A stretch of DNA of 45,817 nucleotides, from contig JALSOQ010000010.1 of NCBI GenBank assembly GCA_026986375.1, forward strand, positions 90,998-136,814. Reading direction: 5' to 3'. The notes under the pieces were generated by a model. That model worked only from the letters and a program-made list of their open reading frames with translations. It did not search any database and was not told the DNA's origin. Within the stretch, counting starts at the first letter, position 1, and each line of letters begins with the position of its first letter. Position numbers and translations under genes: made by a program. Shown piece after piece: positions 25,234 through 34,168 of this stretch. Origin of the DNA: Archaeoglobaceae archaeon. GTDB lineage: Archaea > Halobacteriota > Archaeoglobi > Archaeoglobales > Archaeoglobaceae.

Positions 25234-28200
25234 TCAAAAGTCCTCAAGTATCCCCTCTATCTCCGTGTAGATCTCCTCTATCTTTTCTATGGTTCTTTGA
25301 TCTGCATTCCACAGTCCCCTCTTATACGCCTCGAGCAGTCTCCTCGCTATCTCCTCCACAGCATAGGGGTTGTTCTCCTTAAACCACTCCCTCATATCAT
25401 CATCGAGCACGAACCTCTCGGCGATCTCGTCGAATATCCAATCCTTCACAACCTTCGTCGTTACCTGCCATCCGTAAACGTTTACGATCTTCTTCATGAT
25501 GTCTCCAGCCCCCTTGTATCCGTGCCTCTTCATACCCTCAATCCAGTCGTCGTTCAGTAGGGTCTTTCTCACAACCCTCTCGATTTCTTCCTTTGCATCT
25601 ACAATCTTCGCTGACTCTGGATTCCTCGTATCCCCTATGAGAACTTTCGGTCTCTTTCCGGTCAACTTCTCCACCGTTAACGCCAAACCTCCTTGGAATG
25701 CGTATGGACAGTCGTCGTCCGTTATGTCCCATTCGTCGGTGTAATGATTTCTCACGACGGCCTCAACTCTCTTAAGGCCGAGCTTAAATTCCTCCTTAGC
25801 TTCCACACCGAACGCATCCTTTCCGTAGGCGTAGCAACCCCAGTTTATGTATATCCCCGCAAGCTCTTCCTCGCTCTGCCAATGTGAGGAGTTTATAGCA
25901 TGGTTTACACCAGCCCCATATGCTCCGGGCTTATCTCCAAAAATCCTGTGTCTCAAGCCTTCGAGATAGTGCTTTCTGACGTAGTTCATATCAGGAGGTT
26001 CGTCCAAGCCCGCAACCTTTGCAACAGCTGTATCTATAAGTTCCACGAGGTTCATGAATGTATCTCTGAAGAGACCGCTTATTCTAACTATCACGTCTAT
26101 TCTCGGCCTTTTGAGGTCTTCGAGCGGAATCACACTCAGCCCAACCATCTTATCCCCTTCCCAAACGGGTTCGACACCCAATAGGTAGAGAATCTGCGCT
26201 ATCTGCTCTCCATCCGTATTCATGGGATCGCTACTCCATTCGACGAACGCTATCGTTTCGGGATATTTCCCGTTCTCCTTCACCATTTTATCGATCAGCT
26301 GTTCGGCCAACTTCTTTCCAACTTCCCAAGCGCTCTTCGACGGAATGGCTCTCGGATCCACCGAATAGAAATTGAATCCGGTGGGTATAACCTCTATCCT
26401 TCCTCTCGTCACATCTCCGGATGGGGCAGGTTCGATAAATTTGCCCTCCAAGGCTCTCAAAAGATTTTCGATCTCCCTTATGTTCATTATCCTCCTTCTT
26501 ACATCCATTCGCATCTCTTCGATTTCGGCTTTTGCTTTTTCCATCGCATCCTTTAAGAATTCCGGAATGTCCCCATCTCTGATCGAGTTAACGATCTCGC
26601 TTAAAGTGTATCCGTTTACAACCTTAAACGGATTTCTGAGGTATTCGGCGTAATCTACACCCATCTCCTTCAGCACGAACCTTTCGGGCTTGACTATGGA
26701 ATTCACGAAGTCATCAAGAGTGGATTCATCTATCCTGCCGAACACGTGGAGGCCGTAGCAGTAAAGGGATTCGTTTTGCTCAACTATCTTGGTGTGCAAA
26801 TCCTCCAAATCCTTGAATTCGAAGTTGAGCTTCTTCGCAAGCTCGATGATCCTCCTTTTTGCAATCTCCCTCTGTTCTTTCAGCCCCCTCTCCTCAGCTT
26901 TGAAGTATTCGTTTAGGGCTATTTCGAGTTCTTCGTAGCGGTTCGATCTCTTCATGGGTGGTGGGAGATGATCTATTATCGTCGAATACCCCCTCCTTTT
27001 CGCCTGTGTTCCCTCTGCAGGGTTGTTGACTATGTAAACGTAAACGTTCGGGATGCTACGCAGACATAAGTCCGGATAGCATTCTTCGGACAAACCTACG
27101 CTCTTTCCGGGCAACCACTCCACGCTTCCGTGTTTACCTAAATGAATTACCGCATCGAAGTTTTCGTTGAGGAATCTGTAGAATGCGTAGTAGTGATGGG
27201 GGATAGGTAAGGTTGGATTGTGTATCAGCTTGTGAAATTCCTCAGGATCGAAAGTTTTAGCCCTTGGAGGCTGAACAGTTACGAGGACGTTTCCGAACGA
27301 AATTCCCGGAATCCCTACATCATCGAATTCCCCCCAAGTTTCGAACATCGATTTTCTGATCCTTTCAGGCAACTCCTCGAACCACCTTGCATACGTTTCC
27401 TTCGAAATCTTGAAAGCGTAATTCGGACTGTAGTTCCATATCCCCTCCCACATCTGTTTATTCTCTAAAAACATCTTGGCAAGTTCCCTTCCGTCTTTGG
27501 GTATGTTTTTGACGTCATAGCCAGCCTTTTTCATAGCTCTGAGTATTTCCACAACGCTTTCGAACGTATCCAAACCTAAGGCGGTTCCCACGTTAGCTTC
27601 GGTATTGCCTATGTCCGAGATGTGCAGAACTATTGCTACCTTCTTTTCCGAATTCTTCATCCTCCTAAGCTTAAGCCATCTCTCCACCTGCTCAACGATT
27701 CTCCTAATTCTTTCCTCTATTGGAACGGACTTCAGAACGGTTTGAGTTCTGATCTCACCCGAAAACACCGTCGGATTTATCACACCGTTGAATTCCGGAA
27801 GAGCTACCGCAAACGAAACCATGACCGGATTTAATCCCTTCGGATCTTTCATCCACTCCTCAGGACTTTTTGCGTAGATCTCTATAGCGTTTATAACGGG
27901 CACGTCCAACTTCTTGAGGATTTTCAAGTCGTCGCAGACCTTGAAGTATAATCCCCAGATTAGTAAGGATATGATGGGCCGATCGTTCATGAAGAAGTAT
28001 TTCCTTATCGCTTCATCCACTCCCGGTGCTCCTAAATCCTTATCCGGAAACGTGAGCGTAAAGACTGGAATTACACCTACACCCCTTCTCTCAAGCTCCT
28101 CTATCAACATGTCGATGTGAGCCGTATTCCTGAACAGAAACCTCGCCCTATAGAAAAGCAAACCTACGAGATCGCTATCGTTCAACTCGTACCTCTTCAA

Positions 28201-28653
28201 ATAATCCCTCAGTTCTTCGAACAGTCCACCCTTCGGATGGTATATACCGTTCCAAGGCATCGGCTTTGGATCTTCGACATTCACACTTTTATCTATTAAC
28301 CGCATGCAGAACTTAACGAAGTTCTTCAGATTCTCCAATCCGTCGTAAGCCAGATATCTCTTCAGAGTTTCGTAATCTTTTTTCGATACGTTAGAATGTT
28401 CGTCAACGCTCGAATTGAACGCTATGAAAATCTTATCCTTAGCTTTTTCAACGATTTCTTTTTCCCAATCTCCTCTCCCCATCTGATTGATCACCACTAT
28501 ATCGTATTTCGAGAGATCTGGAAGTTCGTTCGTTCTATTCAAAGTCTGAACGTCTAAAACATCTATTTTAAAACTTATTGCTTCCTCGGTCAGATCCTTC
28601 ACAGCTTGGTGGATGTGCTGGGAGTTCCAAGCTATTATGAGCATAGAACGCAT
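25234..28653 (-). CDS. cobN: CobN-type cobaltochelatase large subunit
   Basis: 1139 residues from ATG 28653 (ATG 28644 is also possible; the frame is open to 28701). CobN/BchH landmarks include VIHLGKHGSVEWLPGKSVGLS, IPNVYVYIVNNPAEGTQAKRRG, a WEVGKKLAEQLIDK region, FVEWSSDPMNTDGEQIAQIL, VRISGLFRDTFMNLVELID and AYGAGVNHAI. In aerobic bacteria CobN with CobS and CobT inserts cobalt into hydrogenobyrinate diamide. This genome also has cbiX and the early-cobalt enzymes, and no AAA or MIDAS partner subunit lies nearby, so the true job is uncertain. Converges on cbiP. Confidence 0.9.
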   Translation of the reverse strand: MRSMLIIAWNSQHIHQAVKDLTEEAISFKIDVLDVQTLNRTNELPDLSKYDIVVINQMGRGDWEKEIVEKAKDKIFIAFNSSVDEHSNVSKKDYETLKRYLAYDGLENLKNFVKFCMRLIDKSVNVEDPKPMPWNGIYHPKGGLFEELRDYLKRYELNDSDLVGLLFYRARFLFRNTAHIDMLIEELERRGVGVIPVFTLTFPDKDLGAPGVDEAIRKYFFMNDRPIISLLIWGLYFKVCDDLKILKKLDVPVINAIEIYAKSPEEWMKDPKGLNPVMVSFAVALPEFNGVINPTVFSGEIRTQTVLKSVPIEERIRRIVEQVERWLKLRRMKNSEKKVAIVLHISDIGNTEANVGTALGLDTFESVVEILRAMKKAGYDVKNIPKDGRELAKMFLENKQMWEGIWNYSPNYAFKISKETYARWFEELPERIRKSMFETWGEFDDVGIPGISFGNVLVTVQPPRAKTFDPEEFHKLIHNPTLPIPHHYYAFYRFLNENFDAVIHLGKHGSVEWLPGKSVGLSEECYPDLCLRSIPNVYVYIVNNPAEGTQAKRRGYSTIIDHLPPPMKRSNRYEELEIALNEYFKAEERGLKEQREIAKRRIIELAKKLNFEFKDLEDLHTKIVEQNESLYCYGLHVFGRIDESTLDDFVNSIVKPERFVLKEMGVDYAEYLRNPFKVVNGYTLSEIVNSIRDGDIPEFLKDAMEKAKAEIEEMRMDVRRRIMNIREIENLLRALEGKFIEPAPSGDVTRGRIEVIPTGFNFYSVDPRAIPSKSAWEVGKKLAEQLIDKMVKENGKYPETIAFVEWSSDPMNTDGEQIAQILYLLGVEPVWEGDKMVGLSVIPLEDLKRPRIDVIVRISGLFRDTFMNLVELIDTAVAKVAGLDEPPDMNYVRKHYLEGLRHRIFGDKPGAYGAGVNHAINSSHWQSEEELAGIYINWGCYAYGKDAFGVEAKEEFKLGLKRVEAVVRNHYTDEWDITDDDCPYAFQGGLALTVEKLTGKRPKVLIGDTRNPESAKIVDAKEEIERVVRKTLLNDDWIEGMKRHGYKGAGDIMKKIVNVYGWQVTTKVVKDWIFDEIAERFVLDDDMREWFKENNPYAVEEIARRLLEAYKRGLWNADQRTIEKIEEIYTEIEGILEDF

Positions 28654-28859
28654 GATCAATTTATCTTGACTTCGAAACAAAAATCTTTGTATTAGTAGCA
28701 AAAGTGGCCTATAAGGTGTTTAAGATTGGGAGTTTTCTCTGCTGGACTTTGAGGAAGAGTGTGACGCGTGGCAGTAGACATAATGCTTATACGGCACTCT
28801 GGAGGCGTAGGTCCCGTAATTATTATTTTGTCAGCTTTTCTTCCCTTTTATGAGGTTAC

Positions 28860-29501
28860 TTAAACGAACTTAACCCCCAAATCTCTCATCCCGTTGTTAA
28901 CTGCTATGTTTATCAGTAGGGGAGTTAGGCTCTCCACTATCCTCGAATTGCTCAATCCTCCGGCATCCAAAGCCCTAAGCCCTTTGATTTCGTTCGTTAT
29001 CCCCATCACAACCTCCTTCGCATCCTCGTCGTCCCCGCAAACCGCCACGTCCCATTCGAACTCCGCATTAAGATCGGCGAACTTCTTCGCTGGAATGTTG
29101 TGATAGGCGGAAACTATCCTGCTCTCCTTTAAAATCGACGCCAGCCTTTCCGCCGCGGAACCTTCCGGCAAAGAAACGTAAACGAAACCCTTATCTGTTT
29201 TCTCCATCGGAACTACGGGAGAGACGACTATCTTTCCGGCAAGAACATCCTTAAGCGACTCCGCCGTGTCGAAAGCGTGCTTCCAAGGGATCGTGATTAT
29301 TGCCATGTCGCACATCTTGGCCGCGTTTCTGTTGTCCGCTCCTCTAATGTCCGTTCCCAAAATCCTCCCGTATTCCTCCGCTTTGGAGTTCGCCTTCTTT
29401 TCATCCCTCGAACCGACTATAACATCATAACCCAAGCTCGCGAGCCTCAAAACCAGACCCTTACCCAAGCTTCCGGTTCCACCGAGCACAGCAATCTTCA
29501 T
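28860..29501 (-). CDS. fno: F420H2:NADP+ oxidoreductase
   Basis: 213 residues, the size of characterised archaeal Fno. The Rossmann motif is MKIAVLGGTGSLGKG at residues 1-15, followed by a SRDEKKA segment that recognises the NADP phosphate; IITIPWKHAFD, SAYHNIPAKKF and CGDDEDAKE are family blocks. It moves hydride between reduced F420 and NADP+ to feed biosynthesis. ATG 29501 is exactly at leaderless distance from the AAAATATTTT box; the open frame to 29714 runs through the promoter and birA and is not coding. Confidence 0.92.
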   Translation of the reverse strand: MKIAVLGGTGSLGKGLVLRLASLGYDVIVGSRDEKKANSKAEEYGRILGTDIRGADNRNAAKMCDMAIITIPWKHAFDTAESLKDVLAGKIVVSPVVPMEKTDKGFVYVSLPEGSAAERLASILKESRIVSAYHNIPAKKFADLNAEFEWDVAVCGDDEDAKEVVMGITNEIKGLRALDAGGLSNSRIVESLTPLLINIAVNNGMRDLGVKFV

Positions 29502-29519
29502 CGACGGACGTGAAATCTC

Positions 29520-29529
29520 AAAATATTTT
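29520..29529. promoter_or_regulatory. Symmetric bidirectional TATA box for fno and birA
   Basis: A perfect palindrome AAAATATTTT whose centre (29524.5) is 23.5 nt from the first base of the fno start (29501) and 23.5 nt from the first base of the birA start (29548). One element can therefore serve two divergent leaderless transcripts. Sequence and distances are seen; function is inferred. Confidence 0.6.
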
Positions 29530-29547
29530 ACCGTGTCGTTGTTAAAC

Positions 29548-30450
29548 ATGGAACTCGATGCGATGGTGAGGCTAATAGAGATGCTCGAGGAAGGAGCTTC
29601 TGGGCAAAGAATTGCTGAAGAGCTCGGAATCAGTAGGACGTCGGTTTGGAAGATGATCAGAAAGCTTGAGGAGATGGGATACGTCATTTCTGCGAAAAGG
29701 AAAGTGGGATACAAGCTATTGAAGAGGCCGGATCTCTCCCCCTACGAAGTCGCGAGGGTTTGTAAGAATTCTAAGATAGTTAAGGAAATCCGCTACTACC
29801 GAACTACGGATTCGACGAATGAAAGGGCCAAGGAGATAGGAAAGACGGGAGTTCTCGTAATAGCCGAAAGACAGACTACCGGAAAGGGAAGGTTCGGAAG
29901 GAGATGGATCAGCGAACCGGGAGGACTTTACTTCTCCCTAACCCTCGATCCTCTCCCCATAGAGGACGTTCCCAAGCTGACCCTTACTGCAGGAGTTGCC
30001 GTGGCGGAGGCGATAGGTGGGAAACTGAAGTGGCCGAACGACGTTCTGATAGAGGGAAGGAAGGTCTGCGGAATTCTGTGCGAGTTAACTGGGGAGGTTG
30101 AGAATCCGATCGTAATCGTCGGAATAGGAATAAACGTCAACAATCCCGTTCCGGAATACGCGATATCCCTGAAGGAAGTTCACGGGAAGGATCTGAACCG
30201 CTCGCAAGTTTTGGGGAGGGTTATAGAGAGGTTCGAGTTCTACTACGAAAAGCTTTTGGAAGGAAAGTGGGAGAAGGTGAGGGAGAGGTGGAAGAAGCTT
30301 TCCGACACCTTAGGAAAATTCGTGGTCGTAAGGGTTGCGGGGAAGGAGTTCAGAGGACTTGCCAAGGATTTGGCAGAAAACGGAGCACTCATCCTGAAAA
30401 GGGATGGAGAGGAGATAAGGGTGTTTTCGGGCGAGTGCTTTTACATTTAA
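29548..30450 (+). CDS. birA: Biotin operon repressor / biotin-protein ligase
   Basis: 300 residues from ATG 29548. An N-terminal winged helix (ASGQRIAEELGISRTSVWKMIRKLEE region, residues about 18-40) is followed by the ligase domain with TTDSTNERAKE, the biotinyl-AMP loop GKGRFGRRWISEPGG, KWPNDVLIEGRKVCGIL and GIGINVNN, and a C-terminal SH3-like domain. It activates biotin and attaches it to carboxylase carrier proteins and may also regulate biotin genes. GTG 29533 is an alternative start but falls too near the TATA box. Confidence 0.93.
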   Translation: MELDAMVRLIEMLEEGASGQRIAEELGISRTSVWKMIRKLEEMGYVISAKRKVGYKLLKRPDLSPYEVARVCKNSKIVKEIRYYRTTDSTNERAKEIGKTGVLVIAERQTTGKGRFGRRWISEPGGLYFSLTLDPLPIEDVPKLTLTAGVAVAEAIGGKLKWPNDVLIEGRKVCGILCELTGEVENPIVIVGIGINVNNPVPEYAISLKEVHGKDLNRSQVLGRVIERFEFYYEKLLEGKWEKVRERWKKLSDTLGKFVVVRVAGKEFRGLAKDLAENGALILKRDGEEIRVFSGECFYI

Positions 30451-30453
30451 ATA
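30446..30453 (+). promoter_or_regulatory. TATA box of hisD
   Basis: TTTAAATA centred 26.5 nt before ATG 30476 and overlapping the birA stop codon; hisD has no ribosome binding site, so a leaderless transcript is likely. Confidence 0.5.
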
Positions 30454-30475
30454 CAATGCACTCCGTGCTAACCGT

Positions 30476-31741
30476 ATGATAGTTCCACTCGATGATTTGC
30501 TGAAACTCGAAAACAGGAAGATCGATTGGGACGAGTTCATGGAGAAGGTAAGACCGATTGTGGAGAAGGTGAGGGAGGAGGGAGATAAAGCCCTCTTGGA
30601 GTTCACGAAGAAGTTCGACGGGGTCGAGCCGGAATATCTCAAGGTTCCGAAGGAGGAGATAGACAGAGCTTACGATCTGATCGACGACGATTTGATAGAC
30701 GCCCTCGAAGTGGCGAGGGAGAACATAGACAGGTTTCATTCTATCACAGCAGTGGAGAGGGACATGAAGATAGACTTCGGAGATTGCGTTATGGGGAGGA
30801 AGTTCACGCCCCTCGATTCCGTCGGCATCTACATTCCCGGAGGAAGGGCGAGTTATCCTTCGACAGCGTTAATGGCCGGAGTTCCGGCTAACATAGCCGG
30901 AGTCGAGAGAATAATAGCGTGCACGCCTCCGAACGAGAAAGGGAGGGTAAATCCCCTAACCCTCGTTGCATGCGACATAGCTGGAATTGGAGAGATATAC
31001 GCCGTAGGAGGAGCTCAGGCCATCGCAGCTATGGCATACGGAACGGAAACGATTCCGAAGGTTGAAAAGATAGTGGGGCCGGGAAACGTTTACGTTACGG
31101 CAGCTAAGCTGATAGTTCAGAAGGACGTGGCGATAGACATGCCCGCCGGTCCATCGGAGATACTCGTAATAGCTGATGAGACGGCAAATCCCGAGTTCAT
31201 AGCCCTGGACTGCGTGGCACAACTCGAACACGATCCGATGGCTCTTGCGATAGTCCTGACCACTTCGAACGAGATAGCCAAGGCCGTAGATGAGATAGCC
31301 AAGAGGATAGCGGACGAAAGGATAAACCTGAACAACCTCAAAATAGCGGTCGTGGAAAGCATAGACAAGGCCATAGAGGTGTCGAACAGAATAGCCCCGG
31401 AACACCTCGAACTAATGTTCGAGAACGCCGAATGGTATCTGGACAAAGTTAAGCACGCTGGGAGCGTTTTCGTCGGCGAGTTCAGTCCCGTAGCTTGCGG
31501 TGATTACGCGAGCGGAACCAACCACATACTCCCCACTTCCGGATACGCGAAGGTTTTCTCCGGGCTAAGCGTTGAAACTTTCATGAAGCACGTGACGTAT
31601 CAGATTCTGAGCGAGAACGCTTTGAGGAGAATAGGTAACGCGGTCGTAAAGCTCGCCAAAGCCGAAGGGTTGAGATTTCACGCGATGTCGGTTGAGAGGA
31701 GGCTCAGGCCGGAGTCTTCATCACCCGTCAGCCGGGACTAA
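30476..31741 (+). CDS. hisD: Histidinol dehydrogenase
   Basis: 421 residues with PLDSVGIYIPGGRASYPSTA, VGGAQAIAAMAYGT, KIVGPGNVYV, DMPAGPSEILV and a QLEHDPMA segment with zinc-site His, then SGTNHILPTSG. It oxidises histidinol to histidine in two NAD-dependent steps. Stands alone; no other his gene is in the window. Confidence 0.96.
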   Translation: MIVPLDDLLKLENRKIDWDEFMEKVRPIVEKVREEGDKALLEFTKKFDGVEPEYLKVPKEEIDRAYDLIDDDLIDALEVARENIDRFHSITAVERDMKIDFGDCVMGRKFTPLDSVGIYIPGGRASYPSTALMAGVPANIAGVERIIACTPPNEKGRVNPLTLVACDIAGIGEIYAVGGAQAIAAMAYGTETIPKVEKIVGPGNVYVTAAKLIVQKDVAIDMPAGPSEILVIADETANPEFIALDCVAQLEHDPMALAIVLTTSNEIAKAVDEIAKRIADERINLNNLKIAVVESIDKAIEVSNRIAPEHLELMFENAEWYLDKVKHAGSVFVGEFSPVACGDYASGTNHILPTSGYAKVFSGLSVETFMKHVTYQILSENALRRIGNAVVKLAKAEGLRFHAMSVERRLRPESSSPVSRD

Positions 31742-31762
31742 TCTCATCATCGCCCATTACGT

Positions 31763-31770
31763 TAATATAT
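31763..31770 (+). promoter_or_regulatory. TATA box of aspS
   Basis: TAATATAT centred 26.5 nt before ATG 31793. A GGTGGGGA stretch between box and start could also act as a weak ribosome binding site if the transcript has a short leader. Confidence 0.5.
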
Positions 31771-31792
31771 CCCGCGCATTTTGGTGGGGAAG

Positions 31793-33085
31793 ATGAGAAA
31801 GTGGACGAGCGAGATCGGAGAGGAGGATGTCGGCAAGGAGGTTCTGCTGTTCGGTTGGGTTCACGAAGTCAGGGATTTGGGGGGTCTCGTCTTTCTCATA
31901 CTGAGGGATAGAGAGGGATTCATACAGATAACCCTTCCGAAGAAAAAGGTTCCGCCCGAAACTTTCGAGATCGCAAAGAAAATTCATAGGGAGAGCGTGA
32001 TCAAGGTAATCGGAGTTGTCAAGAAGGAGCCAAAGGCTCCGGGGGGTTACGAGGTCATTCCGAAGGAGATAGAGGTTCTGAACGAGGCTGCGGTTCCTCT
32101 GCCTTTAGAGGTTACGGAGAAGGTTCCGGCGGAGCTCGACACACGTTTGGATCACAGGTTCATGGATCTCAGAAAACCGAAGGTTCACGCGATATTCAGG
32201 ATAAGGCATCAGGTGATGCAGAGCGTAAGGCAGTTCTTGAGCGAGGAGGGATTCATAGAGGTTCACACGCCTAAGATAGTTTCGACCGCCACGGAAGGAG
32301 GAACGGAGCTCTTTCCGATCAGCTACTTCGAGAAGGAAGCTTTCCTCAACCAGAGCCCACAACTCTACAAGCAGATTTTAATGGGAGCGGGATTCGAGAG
32401 GGTTTTCGAAATAGGGCCGATCTTCAGGGCTGAGGAGCACAACACCACCCGTCATCTTAACGAGGCGATATCGATAGACATAGAGATGAGCTTTACCGAT
32501 CACGAGGGGGTAATGAACGTTCTCGAAAGGCTGATAAGGAGGGTTTACGAGGACGTAGCGGAGAACTGCGAGAAGTTCTTGGAGTGGCTAAACGTAAAGC
32601 TTGAGATTCCCGAAATTCCTTTCGAAAGGATAACCTACGACGAGGCTCTGGAAATTGCAAAAAGGAAGGGGGAGGAAATTCCTTGGGGTGAGGATCTGAG
32701 CACTCCGGCTTTGAAGGCCATAGGAGAGGAGATCGAAGGCCACTACTTCATAGTGGACTGGCCGACCGAATCGAAACCGTTCTACGCGATGCCATACGAA
32801 GACAAACCCGAAATATGCAAGAGCTTCGACCTCATGAAAGGGGCTTTAGAGCTCGCGAGCGGAGCTCAGAGAATTCACAAATACGATCTGCTCGTGGAGA
32901 GGATAAAACGGTGCGGATTGAGTCCGGAGAGCTTCGAATTCTACTTGGAAGCTTTCAGATATGGGATGCCACCTCACGCCGGCTGGGGGCTTGGAGCGGA
33001 GAGGCTCTTGATGTCCATGCTGGGGTTGAAAAACATAAGAGAAGTCGTGCTCTTTCCGAGGGACAGGAACAGGCTCGTTCCTTGA
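31793..33085 (+). CDS. aspS: Aspartyl-tRNA synthetase (archaeal type, probably non-discriminating)
   Basis: 430 residues: N-terminal OB-fold anticodon domain and class II catalytic domain with ATEGGTELFPISYF, LNQSPQLYKQ, FRAEEHNTTRHLNE (motif 2) and GWGLGAERLLM (motif 3). It charges tRNA-Asp. In the anticodon domain GWVHE (His24) and the APGGYE segment carry the His and Pro reported for non-discriminating archaeal enzymes, which also charge tRNA-Asn for later amidation; this reading is from memory. ATG 31793 is favoured by the TATA spacing over TTG 31781. Confidence 0.94.
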   Translation: MRKWTSEIGEEDVGKEVLLFGWVHEVRDLGGLVFLILRDREGFIQITLPKKKVPPETFEIAKKIHRESVIKVIGVVKKEPKAPGGYEVIPKEIEVLNEAAVPLPLEVTEKVPAELDTRLDHRFMDLRKPKVHAIFRIRHQVMQSVRQFLSEEGFIEVHTPKIVSTATEGGTELFPISYFEKEAFLNQSPQLYKQILMGAGFERVFEIGPIFRAEEHNTTRHLNEAISIDIEMSFTDHEGVMNVLERLIRRVYEDVAENCEKFLEWLNVKLEIPEIPFERITYDEALEIAKRKGEEIPWGEDLSTPALKAIGEEIEGHYFIVDWPTESKPFYAMPYEDKPEICKSFDLMKGALELASGAQRIHKYDLLVERIKRCGLSPESFEFYLEAFRYGMPPHAGWGLGAERLLMSMLGLKNIREVVLFPRDRNRLVP

Positions 33086-33090
33086 ATTTT

Positions 33091-33222
33091 TTATTCGTAT
33101 TCGAAGACTATCTCTCTCTTTTCGACTCTGAACCCCTTAGCCTCGAGCTCCCTCACTATTCTCTCCACATCCCCCTTAACGAAAGTCTTGGCGGTGACCA
33201 TCCACACCTTTTCCCATTCCAT
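33091..33222 (-). CDS. Small 43-residue conserved-looking protein
   Basis: A complete frame from ATG 33222 to TAA 33091: MEWEKVWMVTAKTF at the start, then VKGDVERIVRELEAKGFRV and a charged EIVFEYE end. The pattern strand-helix-strand and codon usage look like a real small domain. An ATTTATATATG box on the minus strand is centred 27 nt upstream of the ATG, the same spacing as at other leaderless genes in this window. It sits in the gap after aspS on the opposite strand. I do not recognise the family; the fold could resemble a small alpha/beta regulatory domain. Confidence 0.7.
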   Translation of the reverse strand: MEWEKVWMVTAKTFVKGDVERIVRELEAKGFRVEKREIVFEYE

Positions 33223-33243
33223 GACGACTCGTGTTGACTTCGA

Positions 33244-33254
33244 CATATATAAAT
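33244..33254 (-). promoter_or_regulatory. TATA box of the 43-residue gene
   Basis: Minus-strand ATTTATATATG centred about 27 nt before ATG 33222. Supports transcription of the small gene. Confidence 0.5.
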
Positions 33255-33323
33255 TTATCTTTCGATTTTTGACGAATTCAGTTGAAGGGTTTTTCGGAAA
33301 AATAGATCGTTTGTCGAAGATAA

Positions 33324-33333
33324 AAATTTTAAT
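33324..33333 (+). promoter_or_regulatory. TATA box of the MBL-fold gene
   Basis: AAAATTTTAA-type box (33324-33333) centred about 27 nt before ATG 33356. Confidence 0.45.
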
Positions 33334-33355
33334 CGAATTAATCGTGATTTATTTC

Positions 33356-34168
33356 ATGATTCAACTGAAGATCGAAAAGTTCACGATTTTTAAGGGTAGA
33401 TTCGGCGTCAACACTGTTCTCTGGAAAGATGCAGTTTTCGATCCCAACGTCGGAAGGAACGTTTACGACGGTGTTAAGGAAGTCTTCATTACGCACGGAC
33501 ACGCGGATCACTTCGGAGACGCTCACTTCATAAGAGCGAAGGTAATAGCCCCGAAGCTCGAATCTAACATGGTGGAGGATCCGACCATAAACTGGCGCGG
33601 TCTCTTCAACTGGGCGTTTCTTCCCGAGGACTTCGTTACCCCCTATTTCAGGGGAAAGGGAGTTAGGGTGGACGATTACGCGGAAAACTACCCCTTCTGT
33701 ATTCCTTTACCCGGGCACACCTACGCTCACGTCGGATACCTCGTAGAAAACGCTTTGATCGCTGGGGATTCCGTGTATCCGGTTGAGTATTGGCGGGAGT
33801 TCGGAATCCTCTACTACACGGATCCGGAGATGATGATAGAAAGTTTATACAGGATGTTAAAACTCGACTGGGATTACCTCATTCCGGGGCATGGAGAGGT
33901 TTTCGATAGGAGGGAGGGAACGAAGGTCATAAGGGAAAACATAAGGATGATCGAGGAAATCGACAGGACTATATTTTCCCTAATACCCGAAGAGGGGATT
34001 AGAGAGGACAAGCTCGTAGCTGAGATGGCGGAGTTGATGAAGGTGAGGAACGTTAAGTCCATAATAGTGCTCAGACCTCCGATAAGCGGGCACCTCTCGT
34101 GCCTCTACAGAAGGGGACTTATTAAGGCCGAGGAAAGGGAGGGATACGTGGTTTGGCGAAGGTTTTAG
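33356..34168 (+). CDS. Metallo-beta-lactamase-fold hydrolase
   Basis: 270 residues. HGHADH at 47-52 is the metal-binding HxHxDH motif; H121 in LPGHTYAHVG and D138 in AGDSV complete the site, with LIPGHGEVF nearby. The C-terminal part (MIEEIDRTIFSLI to the end) looks like a winged-helix-type segment (VRNVKSIIVLRPPISGHLSCLYRRGLI read across it), similar to MBL proteins with a LACTB2-like tail. Substrate unknown: thioesterase- or glyoxalase-like hydrolase is likely. The frame extends to 33188 but TATA spacing supports 33356. Overlaps the next gene by 16 bases. Confidence 0.85.
   Translation: MIQLKIEKFTIFKGRFGVNTVLWKDAVFDPNVGRNVYDGVKEVFITHGHADHFGDAHFIRAKVIAPKLESNMVEDPTINWRGLFNWAFLPEDFVTPYFRGKGVRVDDYAENYPFCIPLPGHTYAHVGYLVENALIAGDSVYPVEYWREFGILYYTDPEMMIESLYRMLKLDWDYLIPGHGEVFDRREGTKVIRENIRMIEEIDRTIFSLIPEEGIREDKLVAEMAELMKVRNVKSIIVLRPPISGHLSCLYRRGLIKAEEREGYVVWRRF

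Noticed and set aside
28702-28859. Possible cobalamin riboswitch upstream of cobN
   Set aside because: No B12-box or consistent stem set could be found; such riboswitches are bacterial as far as I know. The segment holds only AT-rich promoter-like sequence.
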